Assembly: GCA_965203435.1 (NCBI GenBank)
Contig: CBDBCU010000006.1
Span: forward strand, 62,001 to 126,000
From: CBDBCU01 sp965203435
GTDB taxonomy: Bacteria; Chloroflexota; Dehalococcoidia; Lucifugimonadales; UBA3495
DNA length: 64,000 bases
Direction of reading: 5' to 3'
Shown here: positions 8,442 to 16,633 of the stretch, in pieces
Layout of the letters: every line of letters starts with the position of its first letter
Position numbering within the stretch: the stretch's first letter is position 1
Notes under the pieces: generated by a model
Databases searched by the model: none
The model's input: the letters and a program-made list of their open reading frames with translations, nothing else
Told to the model about the DNA's origin: nothing
Program-made: the position numbers and the translations under genes

Positions 8442-8484
8442 GCTTTCCGCTCATCCTGAACTTGTTGAAGGATGGGCGGAAAGC
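8442..8484. repeat. Family-2 palindromic repeat forming a hairpin
   Basis: GCTTTCCGC (8442-8450) pairs with GCGGAAAGC (8476-8484) around the CATCCTGAACTTGTTGAAGGATG core. It sits just after the NHL gene and could act as a transcript 3' end. No U tract follows. Confidence 0.75.
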
Positions 8485-8576
8485 CGGTGGCGGTTGCCCG
8501 GTCTGCTAACTATTAGTGCAAGTACGCCCGGAAATGCCGCGCCCTTAACCCCCCACAGGATTTGTAACTTTCCCCA

Positions 8577-9905
8577 ATGCGCGCCCTCCGCTCCCTGTTC
8601 CGTTCCGCCAACTTCCGCCTGCTCTGGGGCGCCGGCGGCTTATCGGCTATCGGCGACCAGTTTGACCTGATTGCCTTTCCCTGGCTGGTGCTGCTGCTGG
8701 CCGGCGACCCGCTAGCCGTTGGCACGGTGATCGCGGTCGGCAACGCCCCCACCGTCCTCTTTATGCTGCTGGGCGGCGGCCTGGTGGATCGCTTTTCCCC
8801 CCGCCGCATTATGCAGGCCAGCAATCTGTTGCGGCTGCTGCTGGGGGCAAGTCTGGCCGCCCTGATTCTGACCGGCCATATTGCCCTCTGGCTGATTTAC
8901 CCCCTGGCTCTGCTGAAAGGACTGGCCGATGCCCTTTACTACCCGGCCCAGGGCGCGCTGTTGCCCCGGGTAGTGCCGCCCGGCCAATTGCGCCAGGCTA
9001 ATGCCGTGGTCCACACCACCTTTGAGCTCAGCGGCATCCTGGGCCCGGCCCTGGCCGGCGCGCTGATTGCCCTGTTCAGCAACGGCGGCGGGATGGCCGC
9101 CGCCGCTCCCTTGCCCGGCTCCGGAGCCGCCGCGGCTGCCGGATTGACCGGCTTGGCCTTGGTCTTTGCCGGCGTTGCGGTCGTCTTTCTCTTGTCAGCC
9201 CTGCTGCTTACCGCCCTGCGGTTGGATAAGGACGCCGCGGACGCCGCCGATCCGGATGCGGAAACCGGCGGCATCCTCCGCTCCATAGTCCAGGGCATTA
9301 AGTTCGTCCGGGCCGACGCCGCGATGTTCACCCTCTTTCTGCTGATTGCCGGCATTGAACTGCTGATTGAGGGGCCGGTCATTGTCGGCATTCCCATCCT
9401 GGCGAACAGCAAAATGCCGCAGGGCGCTCTGGCCTTGGGCGTAATCGTATCGGCCCATGCCGGCGGTGCTTTGGTGGGTTCGGCCCTGGCCGGCCTGCTG
9501 CCCGCCCCCAAACGCGGGTTGGGCTTGCTGCTGATTTTCCTCTTTGCCCTTTCCGGCCTCCTGGTAATGCCCTTCGGATTTCTCACCTCTATGCTCCTGG
9601 CGGCGGTTATCGCCCTGATTATCGGCCTTGGCGGCGGTTACACCGATGTTATCTTTGCCACCTGGCTGCAAGCCCGCACCCCCCGGCGGATGTTGGGCCG
9701 GGTGATGAGCCTGCTGATGATTGCCACCGTGGGCCTGGGGCCGGTGTCCAATGTGCTGGCCGGCGCGCTGATTAAGCTGAGCCTGGAGGGGGTTTTCGTC
9801 GGCGCCGGCGCGCTGATTGCCCTGCTCTGCCTGGTCGTAGGTTTCCGCCGGGAAGTGCGGACTATGGCTATGCCCGCCAGCGTCCGGGAGCAAACCGCCG
9901 AATAA
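8577..9905 (+). CDS. MFS transporter, EntS/MFS_3-like exporter
   Basis: 442 residues with about 12 hydrophobic segments. The N-terminus (LFRSANFRLLWGAGGLSAIGDQF) is characteristic of the MFS_3/EntS-type exporters, followed by the loop GGGLVDRFSPRRIM (the MFS motif-A position between helices 2 and 3). These use the proton gradient to export small molecules such as siderophores or drugs; the substrate is unknown. A low-complexity Gly/Ala insert lies in a central loop (around residues 165-190). The start ATG at 8577 has no clear ribosome-binding site, and a TAACTT box ends 6 bases before it, so a leaderless mRNA is possible here too, but the -35 is poor. Confidence 0.9.
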   Translation: MRALRSLFRSANFRLLWGAGGLSAIGDQFDLIAFPWLVLLLAGDPLAVGTVIAVGNAPTVLFMLLGGGLVDRFSPRRIMQASNLLRLLLGASLAALILTGHIALWLIYPLALLKGLADALYYPAQGALLPRVVPPGQLRQANAVVHTTFELSGILGPALAGALIALFSNGGGMAAAAPLPGSGAAAAAGLTGLALVFAGVAVVFLLSALLLTALRLDKDAADAADPDAETGGILRSIVQGIKFVRADAAMFTLFLLIAGIELLIEGPVIVGIPILANSKMPQGALALGVIVSAHAGGALVGSALAGLLPAPKRGLGLLLIFLFALSGLLVMPFGFLTSMLLAAVIALIIGLGGGYTDVIFATWLQARTPRRMLGRVMSLLMIATVGLGPVSNVLAGALIKLSLEGVFVGAGALIALLCLVVGFRREVRTMAMPASVREQTAE

Positions 9906-9945
9906 AGGAAATTTGGCGAATATAGGAAATTCGGCAAAAACCCGG

Positions 9946-9974
9946 TTGCAAACCCCGCCGGCATCGGTTAAACT
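9946..9974 (+). promoter_or_regulatory. Promoter of tRNA-Ala
   Basis: TTGCAA (9946-9951), 17-base spacer, TAAACT (9969-9974), about 38 bases before the mature 5' end. Confidence 0.6.
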
Positions 9975-10012
9975 AATAAACCCGGGCATTCCCCACGCCC
10001 GCCGCGTTGAAT

Positions 10013-10088
10013 GGGGCTGTAGCTCATCTGGGAGAGCGCTTCAATGGCATTGAAGAGGTAGGGGGTTCGAGTCCCCCCAGCTCCACCA
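10013..10088 (+). tRNA. tRNA-Ala (GGC anticodon)
   Basis: A 76-nt cloverleaf folds cleanly: acceptor GGGGCUG/CAGCUCC with the G3-U70 pair that identifies alanine tRNA, D arm GCUC/GAGC, anticodon stem CUUCA/UGAAG with loop AUGGCAU (anticodon GGC), T arm GGGGG/CCCCC with UUCGAGU loop. The 3' CCA is encoded. Confidence 0.97.
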
Positions 10089-10117
10089 TTCCCTATCTAA
10101 AGGTAAGGGAGTAGTTT

Positions 10118-10888
10118 ATGGCAGAGTTCCTTACCACGACCGGCGTATCGCACCACCTTGAAGAGGTCATTAAGAGGGCCAATGACCGCCTTATCATAGT
10201 CAGCCCTTACCTCAAGCTTAACCGTAGGGTTAGGGAACTCCTTGAGGAGAGGGATCGCGCCAAGCTGGACATCCGGCTGGTTTATGGCAAGCGAGACCTC
10301 CGGCCGGAAGAAATAAACTGGCTGGAGTCGGTTTCCATCCGCACCAGTTTCCGCGAGAACCTCCACGCCAAGTGCTATATGAACGAGAAGCAGGCCATCC
10401 TGACCTCGATGAACCTGTACGAGTTCTCGCAGCAGAACAACGACGAGATGGGGGTTCTTGTATCTATCGACAAAGACCCCGATCTTTTCGGGGATATTCG
10501 TCGCGAGGTGCAACGCATCCTGGAGGGTAGCGATGAGTTTCGCGTTACGGTTGCCCGCGTCCAGCCCGCCGAAACCGTCGCGCCGCCGGCGATAACCAGG
10601 GATACCCCCAGGGCGCCGCAAAGGAAACCGGAACCGGCGGTTGGGATACCCAACACCGCCTTCTGCATCCGGGACAAAGCCGTTATACCGCCCAACCCCG
10701 GCAAGCCCTACTGTGACCGTTGCTTCGGGTCCTGGAACCGGTACAAAAACTACGAGTACGAGGAGAAGTGTTGCCACATTTGCGGCAACGAAAACAGCTC
10801 CACGATGGCTAAGCCGCTCTGCTTGTCCTGCTACCGGACTTATAAGGACATCCTAGTCACAGATGATATAGCTGATCTGCCTTTCTAA
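10118..10888 (+). CDS. PLD-like (HKD) protein with C-terminal zinc-finger region, copy 1
   Basis: 256 residues. Residues 1-145 form one phospholipase D-type unit: LIIVSPYLK strand, then His83-x-Lys85 and the TSMN turn at 96-99. The usual Asp after HxK is replaced by Asn/Glu. Residues 183-238 hold cysteine pairs (C183, C199-x2-C202, C219-x2-C222, C235-x2-C238), a probable double zinc knuckle; the first knob reads CIRD, so one expected ligand seems missing. A proline-rich linker (about 148-176) joins the two parts. One HKD unit per chain suggests a dimer, as in Nuc or BfiI. The substrate could be DNA, RNA or lipid. A near-copy follows, and GGGAG precedes the ATG. Confidence 0.78.
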   Translation: MAEFLTTTGVSHHLEEVIKRANDRLIIVSPYLKLNRRVRELLEERDRAKLDIRLVYGKRDLRPEEINWLESVSIRTSFRENLHAKCYMNEKQAILTSMNLYEFSQQNNDEMGVLVSIDKDPDLFGDIRREVQRILEGSDEFRVTVARVQPAETVAPPAITRDTPRAPQRKPEPAVGIPNTAFCIRDKAVIPPNPGKPYCDRCFGSWNRYKNYEYEEKCCHICGNENSSTMAKPLCLSCYRTYKDILVTDDIADLPF

Positions 10889-10931
10889 CGAACTGTTAGA
10901 GAGGTAGATCATCCGGTAGAGGGCTGAACTC

Positions 10932-10959
10932 GCGCCCCGGCAGAATGATGCCGGGGCGC
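10932..10959 (+). terminator. Strong hairpin between the PLD genes
   Basis: An 11-bp perfect stem GCGCCCCGGCA/TGCCGGGGCGC with a GAATGA loop. No U tract follows, so it may be an attenuator, an mRNA-stabilising stem or a weak terminator. Confidence 0.45.
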
Positions 10960-10988
10960 AACATCCAACGGAGAGGAAACCCTGACCC

Positions 10989-11729
10989 ATGGCCGAATTC
11001 TTGAACACCAAAGAAATCGCCGCCGGGATCCAGAACATCATCCAGGACGCCCGTGTGGAGATTATCCTCATCAGCCCCTATATCAAGGCTGACCGGCAAA
11101 TCAGCCAACGTTTGGCGTATCAGGCCAATTCCAACCCGGAAGTTCGTATCACCGTAATCTACGGTAAGAAGGAGCAGCCGGAAGTACGGGATTGGCTCAA
11201 AGACCTGCCCGCCGTTGAACTCCGTTTCAGTCCCAACCTTCACGCCAAGTGCTACCTGAACGAGCAGGAAGCTCTGGTGACCTCGATGAATCTCTATGAT
11301 TTCTCCGAGGCCAACAATGACGAAATGGGGCTACGGGTATCCGCCAAGGATGACCGGGATCTTTACGGCAAAATCCGTGAGGATGTGCGGCGGATTGCGG
11401 CCAATAGTGAAGTTCGCAAGGCCGCAACTGTCAAACCCGCCCCAGCAGTCAAAGCCCGTCCCGCGCCCCAACCGACTCCCAGCAAACCGGCCCCGACTTC
11501 GGGGATACCTAAAGTCGGCTTCTGCATCCGGGACAAAGCGAGCATACCGGCTAACCCCATCAAGCCCTACTGCGAGCGTTGCTACCGGTCCTGGAACCGG
11601 TATAAGGACCCCGAGTACGAGGAAAAGTACTGCCACATCTGCGGCAAGGAAAACGACTCCACGATGGTCAAACCCCTCTGCCTGCCCTGCTACCGGAAGT
11701 ATAAGGACGATTTCGAGTTTGCCATCTAA
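10989..11729 (+). CDS. PLD-like (HKD) protein with C-terminal zinc-finger region, copy 2
   Basis: 246 residues, a tandem paralogue of the preceding gene. It shares the HAKCYLNE motif, the TSMNLYDFSEANNDEMG stretch and the same cysteine pattern (FCIRD, PYCERC, YCHICG, LCLPC). The linker differs most (Ala/Pro/Lys-rich). HxK and TSMN are kept but the Asp is again Asn/Glu. The two proteins could form a heterodimer with two HKD half-sites. GGAGAGG lies upstream of the ATG at 10989. The gap of 100 bases from copy 1 contains a strong hairpin, so the two may be expressed at different levels. Confidence 0.78.
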   Translation: MAEFLNTKEIAAGIQNIIQDARVEIILISPYIKADRQISQRLAYQANSNPEVRITVIYGKKEQPEVRDWLKDLPAVELRFSPNLHAKCYLNEQEALVTSMNLYDFSEANNDEMGLRVSAKDDRDLYGKIREDVRRIAANSEVRKAATVKPAPAVKARPAPQPTPSKPAPTSGIPKVGFCIRDKASIPANPIKPYCERCYRSWNRYKDPEYEEKYCHICGKENDSTMVKPLCLPCYRKYKDDFEFAI

Positions 11730-11751
11730 CGCTGCCCCACATTACGATACC

Positions 11752-11777
11752 GGCCCCGGCGCTATTCCGCCGGGGCC
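11752..11777. terminator. Convergent hairpin between PLD copy 2 and the glycosyltransferase
   Basis: A 10-bp perfect stem GGCCCCGGCG/CGCCGGGGCC with loop CTATTC, placed between convergent genes. It lacks a T run on either side, so the terminator call is moderate. Confidence 0.45.
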
Positions 11778-11787
11778 GCCATCCCCT

Positions 11788-12999
11788 CTACTCCCCCGTC
11801 CGTTCCCTTAACCGCCCGCCCGGATCCACCGCCGTTCCCCCTTTCCTTCGCGCCGGCAGGAAAAAGCCAATGCCCCAACTCAGGTGCATCGTCGCCAATA
11901 CCAGCGGCAGCAGGATAGCGGCGGCGTCCCGGCGGCGCAAACCGATCAGCAACGCCCCCAGCAGCAGGGCGGCGGCATACAGCAGCGGTAGCGCCGCCGC
12001 CAGAGCGGTAAAGCCGGCCAGGCCCAGCCCGGCCGAGGCCAGCAGTCCCGTCACCAGGGCCGGGGCCGCCAGATGCCGCGCTCGCACCTCTTTAGGATGT
12101 TTCCGCAGGGCGACCGGCTTCCAGCGCCCATAGTCAAAATACTGCCGGGCCAAGGCTCCCAGGGAGCGCCGCGGCCGATAATAGACCGTCAACTGCGGGT
12201 CAAACCACACCAACTCGCCCCGCCGCCGCTGCCGCCAGTTGAACTCGCAATCCTGATTCCGGGTCAGGGCCGGGTCAAAGCCATCCACCGCTTCCAGGGC
12301 GGCCCGGGTATAGACCCCCAGATAAAAGTTGTCCACCGGCCCGGCCGGGCCGCCCAGCCGATAGCGGGCATCCCCTGCCCCCAGCGGCGTGCTGAGGGCC
12401 AAAGCCACCGCCCGTTGCAGCAGGTTATCGCCCACCGGCCGCTGCCGGCCGCCGACCACGGCCGCCCCGGTGCGTTCCAGGGTAGCCACCGCCCGCCGCA
12501 GATAATCCGGGGCCAGGGTGGTATAGCAGTCGCAGCGGGCGACCACCGGCCCCCGGGCGGCGGCGATGGCGGCGTTGAGACCGTGCGGCGTGGTCTTTTC
12601 CGGATTGGCGACAATCCGCGCGGCGGGATAATGCCGCCGCGCGGTTTCCGCCGTTTCCCCCGTGTCCGAGCCGTCGGCGATTATTACCTCTACCGGCCCG
12701 GCGTAATCCTGCGCCCGGATCGAATCCAGGGTAGCCCCGATGGTGCCGGCGGCGTTGCGCGCCGGGATTACCACCGACACCAGCGGCCAAGGGACGGCCG
12801 GATCGCCGCCGCCGCCGGCCGCCCGCGGCTCCTCCGGCAGCTCCGGCGTCGCCGCCCAATTCCGGCCCAGCACCCGCCGCGCCGCCCGCAGCAGCAACCG
12901 CAAATCGGCAAAAAAGCCCTGCCGCTCCAGGTAGGCCAAATCCACCCGCAGCTTTTCCGGCAGTAGCGTACCGATGTAATAATCCTCAAAACTATCCCC
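11788..12999 (-). CDS. GT2 glycosyltransferase with C-terminal membrane helices; 3' half of a frameshifted fusion
   Basis: The frame begins with the C-terminal helix of the upstream sugar transferase (GDSFEDYYIGTLLPEKLR, then DLAYLERQGFF), runs through a linker and then a GT-A glycosyltransferase: VSVVIPARNAAGTIG, VEVIIADGSDTG, then ARCDCYT at the DxD position, NQDCEFNWRQRR as the acceptor/catalytic acidic motif. Three or so hydrophobic helices follow (about LAAPALVTGLLASAGLGL onward). No own start codon or ribosome-binding site is evident near 12990, so the natural product is probably a single chain with the gene at 12992-13465, joined by a one-base shift in a run of five C at 12996-13000. 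It would add a second sugar to a lipid-linked precursor for a surface glycan. Confidence 0.78.
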   Translation of the reverse strand, partial: GDSFEDYYIGTLLPEKLRVDLAYLERQGFFADLRLLLRAARRVLGRNWAATPELPEEPRAAGGGGDPAVPWPLVSVVIPARNAAGTIGATLDSIRAQDYAGPVEVIIADGSDTGETAETARRHYPAARIVANPEKTTPHGLNAAIAAARGPVVARCDCYTTLAPDYLRRAVATLERTGAAVVGGRQRPVGDNLLQRAVALALSTPLGAGDARYRLGGPAGPVDNFYLGVYTRAALEAVDGFDPALTRNQDCEFNWRQRRRGELVWFDPQLTVYYRPRRSLGALARQYFDYGRWKPVALRKHPKEVRARHLAAPALVTGLLASAGLGLAGFTALAAALPLLYAAALLLGALLIGLRRRDAAAILLPLVLATMHLSWGIGFFLPARRKGGTAVDPGGRLRERTGE

Positions 13000-13465
13000 C
13001 GGCCCAGGCCAGCAGCTCCTCCTCATGGACATACTCCACATTGGCCGCGCTGACCAGGCCGGGCCGTACGCTGAACACCCGCCGCTGTTCCGGGGTATAG
13101 TGGGCAAAATAGCGGGGGTCTTGCGGCCGCGTTCCCACCAAGCTCATCTCCCCCCGCAGCACATTCCAGAGCTGCGGCAGTTCATCCAGCTTGTTGTCCC
13201 GCAGGAAACGCCCTATTCCGGTCACCCGGGGATCCCGGGCCGGCGTAACCCGGGACGCCGCCGCCGTATCCCCCTCCCGCATCGTGCGGAACTTATACAT
13301 CACAAAGGGCTGCCCCCCCTGGCCGATGCGTACCGCCCGGTAGATTACCGCCCCCGGCGAGCTGACCTTGACCAGCAGGGCCAGGCCCAGCAAAACCGGC
13401 AGCAACAGCAGCAGACTGCCGCCGGCCACTACGCATTCAAAGCCCCGTTTCAGCGCCGACCCCAC
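12992..13465 (-). CDS. Monotopic phosphoglycosyl transferase (WcaJ-type sugar transferase), 3' end frameshifted
   Basis: 157 residues as read. The re-entrant membrane helix (residues ~10-33, GGSLLLLLPVLLGLALLVKV), the KFRTM motif, the catalytic DE pair in DNKLDELPQLWNVL and the SLVGTRP motif identify the bacterial sugar-transferase family, which moves a sugar-1-phosphate onto undecaprenyl phosphate to start glycan assembly. The frame stops at 12992 just before the conserved C-terminal EDYY...LPEKL helix, which continues in the adjacent frame. Removing one G from GGGGG (plus-strand C12996-13000) fuses it to the GT2 domain. The start is a GTG at 13465 after GGAGG. Either a sequencing error, a recent mutation or programmed slippage; such PGT-GT fusions are known elsewhere. 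Confidence 0.85.
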   Translation of the reverse strand: MGSALKRGFECVVAGGSLLLLLPVLLGLALLVKVSSPGAVIYRAVRIGQGGQPFVMYKFRTMREGDTAAASRVTPARDPRVTGIGRFLRDNKLDELPQLWNVLRGEMSLVGTRPQDPRYFAHYTPEQRRVFSVRPGLVSAANVEYVHEEELLAWAGG

Positions 13466-13504
13466 CTCAACCTCCGTTAAAGGGATAGGTCCTTCCCGAT
13501 GGCT

Positions 13505-13534
13505 AATCTACCACACCGGCCCTTTCCCCGGCAA
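13505..13534 (-). promoter_or_regulatory. Promoter of the PGT-GT gene
   Basis: Minus strand: TTGCCG (13534-13529), 18-base spacer, TAGATT (13510-13505); leader about 32 nt with GGAGG before the GTG. Confidence 0.5.
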
Positions 13535-13595
13535 GGGCGGCCGCCTTACCCGCGCACGCAATCGCATATAGAAACCGTCATTCCGCCCGTCCCCT

Positions 13596-13696
13596 ACCGT
13601 CATTCCCGCGTAAGCGGGAATCCCGAGCGGTACTGAAAATACCAGACCTTTGCCGTCCTGCCACCGCCGGATTCCCGCTTACGCGGGAATGACGGT
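13596..13696. repeat. REPIN-like element, ~101 bp
   Basis: Forward palindrome copy 13596-13623 and inverted copy 13669-13696 flank 45 bases. A truncated half-site precedes it at 13575. Confidence 0.88.
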
Positions 13697-13737
13697 AGGG
13701 GGCAGGTATATGCCCTTGCCGGCCGCCTTGCTTGCCC

Positions 13738-13766
13738 TTGCCGCCGCCCCATTCCAAGCATATAAT
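13738..13766 (+). promoter_or_regulatory. Promoter of the HpcH/HpaI aldolase gene
   Basis: TTGCCG (13738-13743), 17-base spacer, TATAAT (13761-13766), leader about 33 nt. Confidence 0.7.
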
Positions 13767-13805
13767 CATCCTAGGAAACCGAAACCGGCAAGGAGCGACT
13801 TTACT

Positions 13806-14579
13806 ATGCGAACCAACACGGCCCAAGCCAAACTGGCCGCCGGCGAAACGGTATTCGGAGCCATCATTACCCGCTACGCCCCGGACGCCGTGGAAATTTT
13901 CGGGGCTATCGGCTTCGACTTTGTGATGATTGACGGCGAACACGGGCCGCTGAACCTGGATCAGGTGGAAAATATGGTGCGGGCCGCCGAATCCTTTGGC
14001 ATTACCCCCATCGCCCGCATTCCCAATCACGACGATTCCACCCTCCTGCGCTTTCTGGATCGGGGAGTGCAGGGCATCATCGTTCCCCATATCAACAGCG
14101 GCGCGGCGGCCGCCGCCGTTGCCGCCGCGGCCCGCTATCATCCCGCCGGCCACCGGGGAATGGGCGGCGGCCGCCCCCACGACTACGGCATCGGCGTCAG
14201 CCGGGACGAATCCACCGCTTGGGTCAATGCCCAAACCCTGGTCATCCCTATGGTCGAGGAAGTGGCGGCGGTGGAAAATCTGGACGAAATCCTGGCCGTG
14301 CCGGGCGTGGATGTCCTCCATGTGGCCGCCGGCGACCTGAGCCAGAGTATGGGTTTCCCGCCGGCCGCGGCAGTCCGCCAGGTGATGGCTGAAGTCATCC
14401 CCCGGGTGCGGGCCGCCGGCAAACACTGCGGCGTCGGCGGCAACAACCCGGCCGATGCCGCCGGCATTGCCGAGTTCATCAAACTGGGGGCCAACTTCGT
14501 AACCGTCTCCGGCTGGGGCCTGTTGCGCTTGGGCGCGGAGGACTTCCGCCGCCGCCTGGACGCCGCCCTGCAAGCCTAG
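13806..14579 (+). CDS. HpcH/HpaI family aldolase
   Basis: 257 residues, full family length. The TIM-barrel landmarks are FDFVMIDGEHGP (metal-binding Glu region), PIARIPNHD, GVQGIIVPHINS and the VIPMVEE strand with its metal-ligand glutamate. These class II aldolases cleave or form 2-keto-acid aldols such as 4-hydroxy-2-ketoheptane-1,7-dioate in aromatic or sugar-acid breakdown. No other aromatic catabolic gene is adjacent except a GlcG-like gene downstream on the same strand. AAGGAG lies 10 bases before the ATG at 13806 and a canonical promoter precedes it. The exact substrate is not predictable. Confidence 0.9.
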   Translation: MRTNTAQAKLAAGETVFGAIITRYAPDAVEIFGAIGFDFVMIDGEHGPLNLDQVENMVRAAESFGITPIARIPNHDDSTLLRFLDRGVQGIIVPHINSGAAAAAVAAAARYHPAGHRGMGGGRPHDYGIGVSRDESTAWVNAQTLVIPMVEEVAAVENLDEILAVPGVDVLHVAAGDLSQSMGFPPAAAVRQVMAEVIPRVRAAGKHCGVGGNNPADAAGIAEFIKLGANFVTVSGWGLLRLGAEDFRRRLDAALQA

Positions 14580-14630
14580 CCCTATCCCAGCGTCCTTACC
14601 GTACATTCAACCGTCCTTCCCGTGTATTTA

Positions 14631-14658
14631 ACCGTCATTCCCGCGTAAGCGGGAACCC
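14631..14658 (+). repeat. Single REP palindrome
   Basis: One forward copy (ACCGTCATTCCCGCGTAAGC and on) with degraded half-sites before it, between the aldolase and the GlcG gene. Confidence 0.8.
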
Positions 14659-14720
14659 AGTCAAAACTGGACATCCCGGCCAACCGAATCCCGGCAATCC
14701 ACTCGACAGGAGGCAACCCA

Positions 14721-15134
14721 ATGCCCGAACCGACCTTGAAACTGGAACAGGTGCAGGCGGCGATGGCCGCGATGCTGCGGAAAGCCCAGGAAACCCCGGA
14801 GGCCCCGGTAGCCATGGCTATCGTCGACGCCACCGGCAACTTGGAAGCCTATGCCAAGATGGACAACCTGCGGCTGTTCAGCCGCCGCCACGCCCTCCGC
14901 AAGGCGTACACCGCCGCCGTTATGGGCCTTAACACCGGCGCCCACGCCGAGCGGCTCCACGGCCAGGGCCGCAGCATCAGCGAACTCGGCGATCCCAACC
15001 TGACCCACGGCCAGGGCGGCCTGGTCATTATGCAAGACGGCATCATCCTCGGCGGCATCGGCGTCGGCGGCTACCCCAGCGGCCAGTCCGATGAGGATTT
15101 GTCCCGGATTGGCCTCGCAGCGATGAACCTGTAA
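14721..15134 (+). CDS. GlcG/HbpS (DUF336) family protein
   Basis: 137 residues spanning the whole DUF336 domain: AIVDATGNLEAYAKMD, SRRHALRKAYTA and the glycine-rich end GGLVIMQDGIILGGIGVGG. Members include GlcG of glycolate operons and the haem-sensing HbpS; their biochemical role is poorly defined. AGGAGG precedes the ATG. It follows an aldolase gene on the same strand after a REP sequence and is closed by a strong hairpin, so it may share the aldolase transcript. Confidence 0.88.
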   Translation: MPEPTLKLEQVQAAMAAMLRKAQETPEAPVAMAIVDATGNLEAYAKMDNLRLFSRRHALRKAYTAAVMGLNTGAHAERLHGQGRSISELGDPNLTHGQGGLVIMQDGIILGGIGVGGYPSGQSDEDLSRIGLAAMNL

Positions 15135-15157
15135 AACCGCAACGGCCGCCCCACAAA

Positions 15158-15191
15158 AAGACGCCCCGGCATTGGGATGCCGGGGCGTCTT
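15158..15191 (+). terminator. Intrinsic terminator after glcG-like gene
   Basis: A 15-bp perfect stem (AAGACGCCCCGGCAT / ATGCCGGGGCGTCTT) with TGGG loop, followed by TTGATT and preceded by AAAA on the other side, 24 bases after the stop. Confidence 0.7.
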
Positions 15192-15235
15192 GATTCAGCA
15201 GACCCAGGATAATTGCATATACCCGCCAACCCCCT

Positions 15236-15472
15236 ACCGTCATTCCCGCGCAAGCGGGAATCCAGAGAGGCCGCAACCCCCTACCGTCATTCCCGGCCGT
15301 CCCTACCGTCCTTCCCGCGTAAGCGGGAATCCCGAGAGGCCGCAACCCCCTACCGTCATTCGCGGCCGCACCTACCGTCATTCCCGCGCAAGCGGGAATC
15401 CCGAAAGCGCTGCCTTATGCCGCCGCATCCTCGGCAAGCAACCTCTGGATTTCCGCTTGCGCGGGAATGACG
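15236..15472. repeat. REP cluster with terminal REPIN-like pair
   Basis: Forward copies at 15236-15263, 15305-15332 and 15374-15401 separated by degraded half-sites and a repeated GAGAGGCCGCAACCCC spacer; inverted copy at 15447-15472. The last pair (15374-15472) has the ~100-bp REPIN layout. No gene in 15192-15509. Confidence 0.87.
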
Positions 15473-15509
15473 ATCTCTATATGCCCTAGCCTTGGGCCGT
15501 CCCCCAACC

Positions 15510-16592
15510 CTACCGCAACTTGGGCGCTACTTCCTGCGCGTACAGCCGCACCGAATTAAGGATTTTTTCCTGCGGCAACCCCCCGCCCACATTCGGCTCC
15601 ATAATTATCCCGTCCAGGCCCAGCCGCGCTTTCAGGGTCAGCAGCTTTTCCGTCACCGTCTCCGGGCTGCCGTAGGCTAGGCGGTCTTGCAGCAGGTCAT
15701 CGTAGGTAACATTCGCCAGCCGTTCCGCCCGTTCCCGCCGTTCCTCGGACAGGGTAGTCCCGGCCTGCCCGGCGGAAGTCCCGAACAATCCGCCCAACCG
15801 CCGGTAAGAGCGCATCGTGCTTTCCTCCGGCTCCGCCCGTCCCAAATCGTCCGTTTCCGCCACATAAATGGGCGCCCGCAGAAAAACCTCGCCTTGGCCC
15901 GGATGCCCCCCTTCCTGCCGGGCCTGTCGGTACATTGCGATATGTTCCGCCACTTCATGCACATCAAAGCCGCGCAGCCCGGAAATGACCGCATGGCCGC
16001 TGCGCCCCACCTGCGGAAAAGTGTCCCGGGTGGTAGCGGCAATCCGCACCGGCGGATGCGGCCGCTGATAGGGCTTGGGCAGTACGCACAAGTCGTCGAA
16101 CTGGAAAAACTCTCCCTGATGGGAAAACCGTTCCTCCGACCACGCCTTGAGGATGATTTCCAGGGATTCCTGAAAGCGCGCCCGGCTTTCGGCGTAGGGT
16201 ATGCCGTAGCCGTCATAAGAGCGGGGGAAACCGCTGCGGCCGACTCCGAACTCCAGCCGGCCCCGGCTTACCTGATCCACGGTAGCCGCTTCCTCGGCCA
16301 AGCGTACCGGATGGCACAAAGGCAGCACGCTGACCCCGGTGCCAATCCGCACCTGTTTCGTCCGCCCGGCAATGGCCGAGGCCATTACCAGCGGCACCGA
16401 CACCACCGACGGGATGCCGGCCCCCATTGGGTCGCCCGGCCGGCGCGGGGCCGCGAAATGCCGTTCCGCCAGCCACACCCCATCCAAGCCGTAAGTGTCG
16501 GCGGTCTCGGCCAGGGCAAAGGCTTCATCAAAAGCCGCCTCCTGCGTTACCCCCATCCGGTAATCGCACTCCATTACCACGCCAATGTGCAT
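15510..16592 (-). CDS. LLM-class flavin-dependent oxidoreductase
   Basis: 360 residues with the luciferase-like TIM barrel: GLDGVWLAERHF near the N-terminus, RIGTGVSVLPLCHPVRLAEE (flavin-phosphate region) and RLEFGVGRSGFPRSY. The family reduces oxygen or transfers hydride with FMN or F420 on diverse substrates, including monooxygenation of xenobiotics; the cofactor type cannot be fixed here. AGGAGG precedes the ATG at 16592. It lies 41 bases after the DUF3500 lipoprotein gene on the same strand and may be cotranscribed. Confidence 0.9.
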   Translation of the reverse strand: MHIGVVMECDYRMGVTQEAAFDEAFALAETADTYGLDGVWLAERHFAAPRRPGDPMGAGIPSVVSVPLVMASAIAGRTKQVRIGTGVSVLPLCHPVRLAEEAATVDQVSRGRLEFGVGRSGFPRSYDGYGIPYAESRARFQESLEIILKAWSEERFSHQGEFFQFDDLCVLPKPYQRPHPPVRIAATTRDTFPQVGRSGHAVISGLRGFDVHEVAEHIAMYRQARQEGGHPGQGEVFLRAPIYVAETDDLGRAEPEESTMRSYRRLGGLFGTSAGQAGTTLSEERRERAERLANVTYDDLLQDRLAYGSPETVTEKLLTLKARLGLDGIIMEPNVGGGLPQEKILNSVRLYAQEVAPKLR

Positions 16593-16633
16593 CGCTGCGC
16601 CTCCTGATTTTTGCCCCGATTTTGCCCTTGCCG

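Noticed and set aside
10013..11729. Integration site at tRNA-Ala carrying the PLD genes as an island
   Set aside because: I found no integrase and no repeat of the tRNA 3' end downstream.
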